16,349 nt of DNA from Hyphomicrobiales bacterium. Lineage in GTDB: Bacteria; Pseudomonadota; Alphaproteobacteria; Rhizobiales; Aestuariivirgaceae. This document shows positions 12,992 through 16,349 of this stretch, piece by piece. The notes under the pieces are model-generated. The model worked only from the letters and a program-made list of their open reading frames with translations, ran no database searches and was not told where the DNA came from. Both the position numbers and the translations under genes were made by a program. Numbering within the stretch: position 1 is the stretch's first letter; every line of letters begins with the position of its first letter. The DNA is taken from positions 1 to 16,349 of the forward strand of contig JADJVV010000016.1 of NCBI GenBank assembly GCA_016710435.1. Reading direction: 5' to 3'.

Positions 12992-13005
12992 CTCCATCTG
13001 CGGGA
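12992..13005 (-). repeat. 14-bp direct repeat, upstream copy
   Basis: ctccatctgcggga, identical to 12888-12901. Here the GGAG is not followed by a start codon at working distance, so it is a decoy or a relic of a leader duplication. Confidence 0.7.
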
Positions 13006-13009
13006 ACCT

Positions 13010-13029
13010 CCAGCCTAGATACCGGCTGG
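13010..13029 (-). other. Hairpin in the scaffold leader
   Basis: ccagcc (13010-13015) and ggctgg (13024-13029) form a 6-bp stem with loop tagatacc. No U-run follows on the minus strand. Confidence 0.5.
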
Positions 13030-13114
13030 CTTGATGCTGCTTTTCGCGGCTGCCCGTGAATCAGTCATCGTGCATCGTGTTTATAGCGCAATCCTCAGCG
13101 ATAGTCTGGAACTA

Positions 13115-14743
13115 TCATGTGCCCCCTTCAATGCCCGCCATCATCCCCACCGCGGGATTGGCTGGAGTCATTGGGTTCGTGTTGGCCAAAGGCGGCGCCG
13201 TGGCGATCGGAGTCGCGGGCTCGGCAATGAGCGGCGCCGCGTCGTGGTCCTTGACATCTGCCGACCGGGCGATTTGATCGGCCACCGGCGCGAGGCCCGG
13301 AGACAGCGCCAGGTTCTTTGCCGCCTCGGTAGATGAGAAGATGCCTTCGACGCCAGCGTTCGCGGCCTCGGCCAGCACCTTGCGCACCTGGGCATCGATC
13401 AGCGGCTGCTGCTGCATCATCCGCTCGATAGCCATGTCCATCTTTTGCTTCTGCACCGCCTGATCGACCGCCTGCTTGATCTGCTCCTGCACCTGCTCGG
13501 GCGTTGGCGATGCGCCCGCTTCCTTGATCGCCTGCACCAGCGCCTCGCGGTTCGGGATGTCCATCAGAGACAGCATGTGCGGCATGATGATCGCCTGGAA
13601 GCTCGGGCCTGCGGCCTGGAACGCGACCGACAAGGATTGCAGTTGCTGCTGCTTGAAGGTCGTCGAAGAGGGCACGTCGCTGACCCCGACCTTGAGCTTT
13701 GCCCGCTGCACGTCGTTGTTCAGGTACTGGTAGCCTGCATCCTCGTCGATCGCCGGCTCGTTGATCTGGATTGTCCGATCAGCAACAATCCCGTTGCCCT
13801 TCAGAATCACGGACTCCTGCTTGCCGATCATGTCCTCGATGATCATCGACATCAGTTGGTCGCCAACTTCCGCGCGGGCCGTGTCGGAGTGGTCGCGGAT
13901 GGCCGCGAGCGCCTGGTTGCTCTGCTCCACTTGCGAGTTGAACTGCACGCCAGATTGCGCCGACTTTGAATGGCCCTCGAATTCGCTGTAGACCCCGCCC
14001 ACCCGGCGCAGGCCGGCGCGAGTGTCTTCGAGACGGCTGAATTGCTGCGCGTTCAGCTCCAGGTCTTGCTCGACGCGGAAAATACCCCCTTCGCGCAGAG
14101 CTTTTGGGTCGAGAACGATGTCGGCGTCTTTCCTGGCAACCTCGTTGCGGAAGTCATCATCGTTGTCGAGCACGACACCCGCAGTCCTCACCACGCGCCG
14201 CGCGGCCATTAACCATTGCTGCGAGCTGTGCAGCGCGTTGACTTGGTCTTGCAAGTAGATCATGCCGCGAACCAAGGCGAACGGCGCCCCGGTGCGGTCC
14301 TCGCGCTTGCCCCAGAAGGGGATGTACGGGAATTTGTCATGGGAGTGCGGCGAGGGCTCATCAGACAATCGGTGCGGCCCCATCCACCACGACACCCGCA
14401 CCCGAGACAGCAATACCTTCTGCGGCTTGGCAATCCCCTGCGCCACGGCAATGACGTGCGCTGCGTTGCCGCTGTCGTACTCGATCACGCGGCCATCAGC
14501 AAAAGTGACGACCGTCACCAGTTCCCAGCGGCGATACCAGCACTCGAACAGGCAGACGCGGGCTCTCTGAGTATCCAGCCAGTGCTGCTGATCTATCGAA
14601 CTGCCGCGCTCCTGCTCTGCGGATGCGTATAGCGACGGCTGCTCGCTGCCATCTACCGCGGCGTCGACAAGGTCGATGCCCATCCAGCCAGAGCTGGCGC
14701 GCCGGATTAGCTCCGCTTGGTCCGGGAATGTCAGTTCAGCCAC
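13115..14743 (-). CDS. Portal protein, C-terminal part (P22-like; second half of a split gene)
   Basis: 542 codons from a GTG at 14741-14743. It begins AELTFPDQAELIRRASSGW, a segment found mid-protein in P22-like portals after an RRKW strand, not at an N-terminus. Further portal hallmarks: WYRRWELVTVVTFADGRVIE (69-88), HDKFPYIPFWGKREDRTGAP (135-154), VRGMIYLQDQVNALHSSQQW (158-177), a long helix QVEQSNQALAAIRDHSDTAR, and a C-terminal coiled coil (about 412-460, rich in Gln) ending in an Ala/Pro tail. The portal dodecamer forms the DNA channel and docks terminase. The partner half (14736-15335) is in the -1 phase relative to this frame and overlaps by 8 nt. Together they give 741 codons, close to P22 gp1 (725 residues), so this is one gene broken by a one-base change, or expressed by +1 frameshifting. 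Confidence 0.9.
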   Translation of the reverse strand: MAELTFPDQAELIRRASSGWMGIDLVDAAVDGSEQPSLYASAEQERGSSIDQQHWLDTQRARVCLFECWYRRWELVTVVTFADGRVIEYDSGNAAHVIAVAQGIAKPQKVLLSRVRVSWWMGPHRLSDEPSPHSHDKFPYIPFWGKREDRTGAPFALVRGMIYLQDQVNALHSSQQWLMAARRVVRTAGVVLDNDDDFRNEVARKDADIVLDPKALREGGIFRVEQDLELNAQQFSRLEDTRAGLRRVGGVYSEFEGHSKSAQSGVQFNSQVEQSNQALAAIRDHSDTARAEVGDQLMSMIIEDMIGKQESVILKGNGIVADRTIQINEPAIDEDAGYQYLNNDVQRAKLKVGVSDVPSSTTFKQQQLQSLSVAFQAAGPSFQAIIMPHMLSLMDIPNREALVQAIKEAGASPTPEQVQEQIKQAVDQAVQKQKMDMAIERMMQQQPLIDAQVRKVLAEAANAGVEGIFSSTEAAKNLALSPGLAPVADQIARSADVKDHDAAPLIAEPATPIATAPPLANTNPMTPANPAVGMMAGIEGGT

Positions 14744-15335
14744 CTTGCTTGGCGAGCCACTTTCGCCGGATCAGGAATCGCGCGTCGCTTTGGTCCGGCC
14801 GCGCGTGCCAATCGAACGAAATTTCATTGCGATGCACGGACTCGACTCGGTACTTGCACGCCTTGAACGGGTTTTGCTCGCGCCCCACATACACCCAACC
14901 GAGGCCCACTTTGACTTGCGGGTCGAACGCCTCGGAGCACGCAACGTCAGCCCCGGAGCGCGTTTCGGCCTCGTGCAGCTTGAAGTTCATAGCTTCCGCG
15001 AGGTCGTCGGCGCCGTTCTGCTCCTGCGCAGACACCTTCCAGTCGCCACGGCTCTTGATTTCCAGGCCCAGCACGCCATCCAGGATTGGCCCGATCAGCG
15101 GCTCAATGGCCGGCGGGATGCCCAGCGCTTCCATTTCCTTCAGGATCGTCGAGCCCAGCTGGTTGCCGTCGCAGTAGTCCATCTCCTTGTCGGCTTGAGT
15201 CCTCCATGCCGGCTGGTCGCGCACCTCTTCAAGAAAAGCGGTGAATTCTTCAAGCGTCAGCGGCTGGCCGCTGCTGCCTTTGTGCCTCTTGGCGCCGCCA
15301 ACCTGCGCCAGCGCGCCCGTATTTTCCATGCCCAT
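14736..15335 (-). CDS. Portal protein, N-terminal part (P22-like; first half of a split gene)
   Basis: 199 codons from the ATG at 15333-15335, which follows GGAGG by 8 nt; an in-frame TTG at 15350 lies before that site and is rejected. Segments: TLEEFTAFLEEVRDQPAWRT and EMDYCDGNQLGS (helical crown/stem region of P22-type portals), LKEMEALGIPPAIEPLIGPI, LDGVLGLEIKSRGDWKV, QNGADDLAEAMNFKLHEAET, and a strand pair VGLGWVYVGREQNPF / NEISFDWHARPDQSDARFLI. The frame ends RRKWLAKQGG-TGA just where homologues continue into FPDQAEL, which is found in the next frame. A single-base indel, an assembly error or a +1 frameshift in the AAGCAAGGTGGCTGA region would restore one protein. It begins 2 nt before the terminase stop is passed, so it is tightly linked to terminase. 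Confidence 0.9.
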   Translation of the reverse strand: MGMENTGALAQVGGAKRHKGSSGQPLTLEEFTAFLEEVRDQPAWRTQADKEMDYCDGNQLGSTILKEMEALGIPPAIEPLIGPILDGVLGLEIKSRGDWKVSAQEQNGADDLAEAMNFKLHEAETRSGADVACSEAFDPQVKVGLGWVYVGREQNPFKACKYRVESVHRNEISFDWHARPDQSDARFLIRRKWLAKQGG

Positions 15336-15337
15336 CC

Positions 15338-16349
15338 CTACAACCTCCAATTCGACGGCCGGCGAGCGCCGCTGCGCCTTGTCTCCCGAGCCGCCACCAC
15401 GGCAAACGTCTCACCAGCATCAGCCACCTGGCCGAACTGGCGAAAGGCGTCAGCCCCGTGCGAGTCGTCATTGTGGACATGATTGTCCGTCCAGCAAGCG
15501 CGGGTCTTGTCCCACCCCTTGCGGTATCCGCCCAGGCGTTTCAGGCCTTGCCGGCAGCCTTGCTCGCTGAACCTGCACGTCGACAACTGCTTGCGTGTCG
15601 AGTTGATGCCGGCAATGAGCCTCGTTACCTGCGACACAATCTCGAATCTTTGCCCTGGCATCAACTCTTCCAGGCTCTCTTGCGTGCTCTGGTTATGGTC
15701 CGGGTCTTTGCCAATGCGCTTGTGCGCCGCTTCGTGCGGCAGGTAGTGCGTACCGAAAATGTACTTCGTGTCTTGTAGATGCTGGGCGTAATGATCCAGG
15801 TCTTCGCCGCTAGCCTCGTAGTAGTGTATGAACCAATTTTCTTGCTGCACTTTTTGGTGAAACCAAATGCAGGTCATGTCACCCTTGCCGATGTCCCAAA
15901 AGGTATTCACCGGCGCCGAAATGTCGGGGAGCGTCTCGACCACCCGCCCTTGCTTGCGAGCTGTTGCGAGCTGTGCCGCGTAGTAGCAGCCCTCGATCGA
16001 CACCGCGAAAGCCTCGTCTGGATAGCTCGGGTACTCCTGCCACATCAACGGTTCTTCGCCGGAAAAGTCCGATTCGAGCGTTGCGACGTACCAAGCGCGC
16101 TTGCGCAGCGGGATTTCCCGGCCGATCAGCGCCTCTACCTTTCGGAAATACTCATGATTCTTGGCGGTCATCGTGACCAGGGCCGGGTCGAGCTCGTACT
16201 CGTCGGCGTCCCACCACGAGTAGAAGTGGAAGCGGTAATCCTTCTCGCTCAACTCGCGGCCCGTCTCGTCCGTGGCCTGTGCGATCTTCGACAGATCGTA
16301 GAACGCGCCCTGCTGGCCCTCCGCGGTGCTCTCAACTACGAGAATGCCC
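15338..16349 (-). CDS. terL: Terminase large subunit, C-terminal part (gene runs off the right edge)
   Basis: The frame is open to the right edge and ends TAG at 15338-15340, so about 337 codons are present and the start lies outside; the TTG at 16252 is not a real start. The part present begins GILVVESTAEGQQGAFYDLS, with ESTAEG (16316-16333) matching the ATPase coupling motif region. RFHFYSWWDADEYELDP follows, then KRAWYVATLESDFSGEEPLM. The nuclease domain shows motif I FWDIGKGDMT (D at 15893-15895), HYLPHEAAHKR (about 15715-15750) and the C-terminal acidic motif NDDSHGADAFRQFG (D at 15449-15451). These Asp/Glu residues hold the metal ions that cut DNA. TerL hydrolyses ATP to pump DNA through the portal and cleaves the concatemer. 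The Walker A region lies outside the window. The portal gene follows at once, the usual order. Confidence 0.95.
   Translation of the reverse strand, partial: GILVVESTAEGQQGAFYDLSKIAQATDETGRELSEKDYRFHFYSWWDADEYELDPALVTMTAKNHEYFRKVEALIGREIPLRKRAWYVATLESDFSGEEPLMWQEYPSYPDEAFAVSIEGCYYAAQLATARKQGRVVETLPDISAPVNTFWDIGKGDMTCIWFHQKVQQENWFIHYYEASGEDLDHYAQHLQDTKYIFGTHYLPHEAAHKRIGKDPDHNQSTQESLEELMPGQRFEIVSQVTRLIAGINSTRKQLSTCRFSEQGCRQGLKRLGGYRKGWDKTRACWTDNHVHNDDSHGADAFRQFGQVADAGETFAVVAARETRRSGARRPSNWRL
15344..15348 (-). promoter_or_regulatory. Ribosome-binding site deciding the portal start
   Basis: GGAGG on the minus strand, 8 nt from the ATG at 15335, located inside the last codons of terminase. It rules out the TTG at 15350. 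Confidence 0.7.

Larger units (their letters stand above)
12878..13114 (-). promoter_or_regulatory. Structured 237-nt leader between portal and scaffold genes
   Basis: The longest non-coding stretch in the window. It holds a 6-bp hairpin (13010-13029), a 14-bp direct repeat (12992-13005 and 12888-12901), a 15-bp element shared with the capsid leader (12906-12920), and a gcggg/cccgc mini-hairpin at 12896-12908. An AT-rich patch (12961-12970) and a TATAAA on the minus strand near 13078-13083 are promoter-like, but no matching -35 hexamer stands out, so a promoter is only possible. Two peptides of 7 and 17 codons occur here and are not called as genes. Confidence 0.5.

Noticed and set aside
12878..12997. 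40-residue N-terminal extension of the scaffold protein
   Set aside because: The extension is Arg/Trp-rich and unlike the acidic protein, it covers the repeat elements, and a better-placed ATG with GGAG exists at 12877.
13015..13118. Tiny ORFs of 7 codons (ATGA overlap with the portal stop) and 17 codons (start 13068) in the leader
   Set aside because: Very short, no convincing ribosome-binding site for the longer one, and nothing recognisable in the peptides.
16250..16252. TTG at 16252 as the start of a short terminase
   Set aside because: The frame continues upstream to the edge with terminase sequence including ESTAEG, so the gene simply runs out of the window.

Overview
The window is a virion-structure block from a GC-rich tailed double-stranded DNA phage or prophage. 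Every credible gene lies on the minus strand, so transcription runs from the right edge to the left edge. Genes are packed with 4-11 nt stop/start overlaps or short gaps. I see no integrase, replication, regulatory, tRNA, rRNA or CRISPR sequence. The host is probably a high-GC Gram-negative bacterium, but that is inference from base composition and phage type only.

Layout in transcription order. (1) Right edge, 15338-16349: the large terminase subunit, cut by the window edge, with its nuclease domain complete. (2) 13115-15335: a P22-like portal gene broken into two reading frames (199 + 542 codons) that overlap by 8 nt; together they give a normal portal length. (3) 12878-13114: a 237-nt structured leader with direct repeats. 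(4) 12023-12877: an acidic coiled-coil scaffold-like protein, followed by a 26-codon ORF (11946-12026) and the N4-gp56-type major capsid protein (10598-11872). (5) 8912-10531: a small decoration-like protein, a conserved protein of unknown role and a head-tail adaptor-like protein. (6) 7422-8918: a two-helix membrane protein (holin candidate), a beta-rich virion protein and a coiled-coil protein with a C-terminal membrane helix. (7) 4455-7412: one long tail-fibre reading frame interrupted by an in-frame TAA. (8) 3179-4439: four small virion-associated genes, one with a possible -1 slippery site. (9) 1530-3161: a receptor-binding-like protein with a Kelch-like propeller and ten short repeats, seven of them in exact 20-residue register. 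(10) 1-1533: a conserved tail protein and a partial conserved phage protein running off the left edge.

Terminase packages DNA through the portal into a capsid built on the scaffold; connector and tail genes complete a virion that recognises the host through the fibre and propeller proteins. A P22-like portal, no tape measure, tube or sheath gene in the visible block, and a possible gp10-like tail protein together suggest a short-tailed (podovirus-like) particle.

The points most worth a second look are the two broken structural genes (portal +1 frame change; tail-fibre TAA), the 20-residue repeat array, GC-rich hairpins just upstream of the ribosome-binding sites of four successive head genes (two of them sharing an identical 15-bp element at nearly the same distance), and two short genes easily missed by gene callers.
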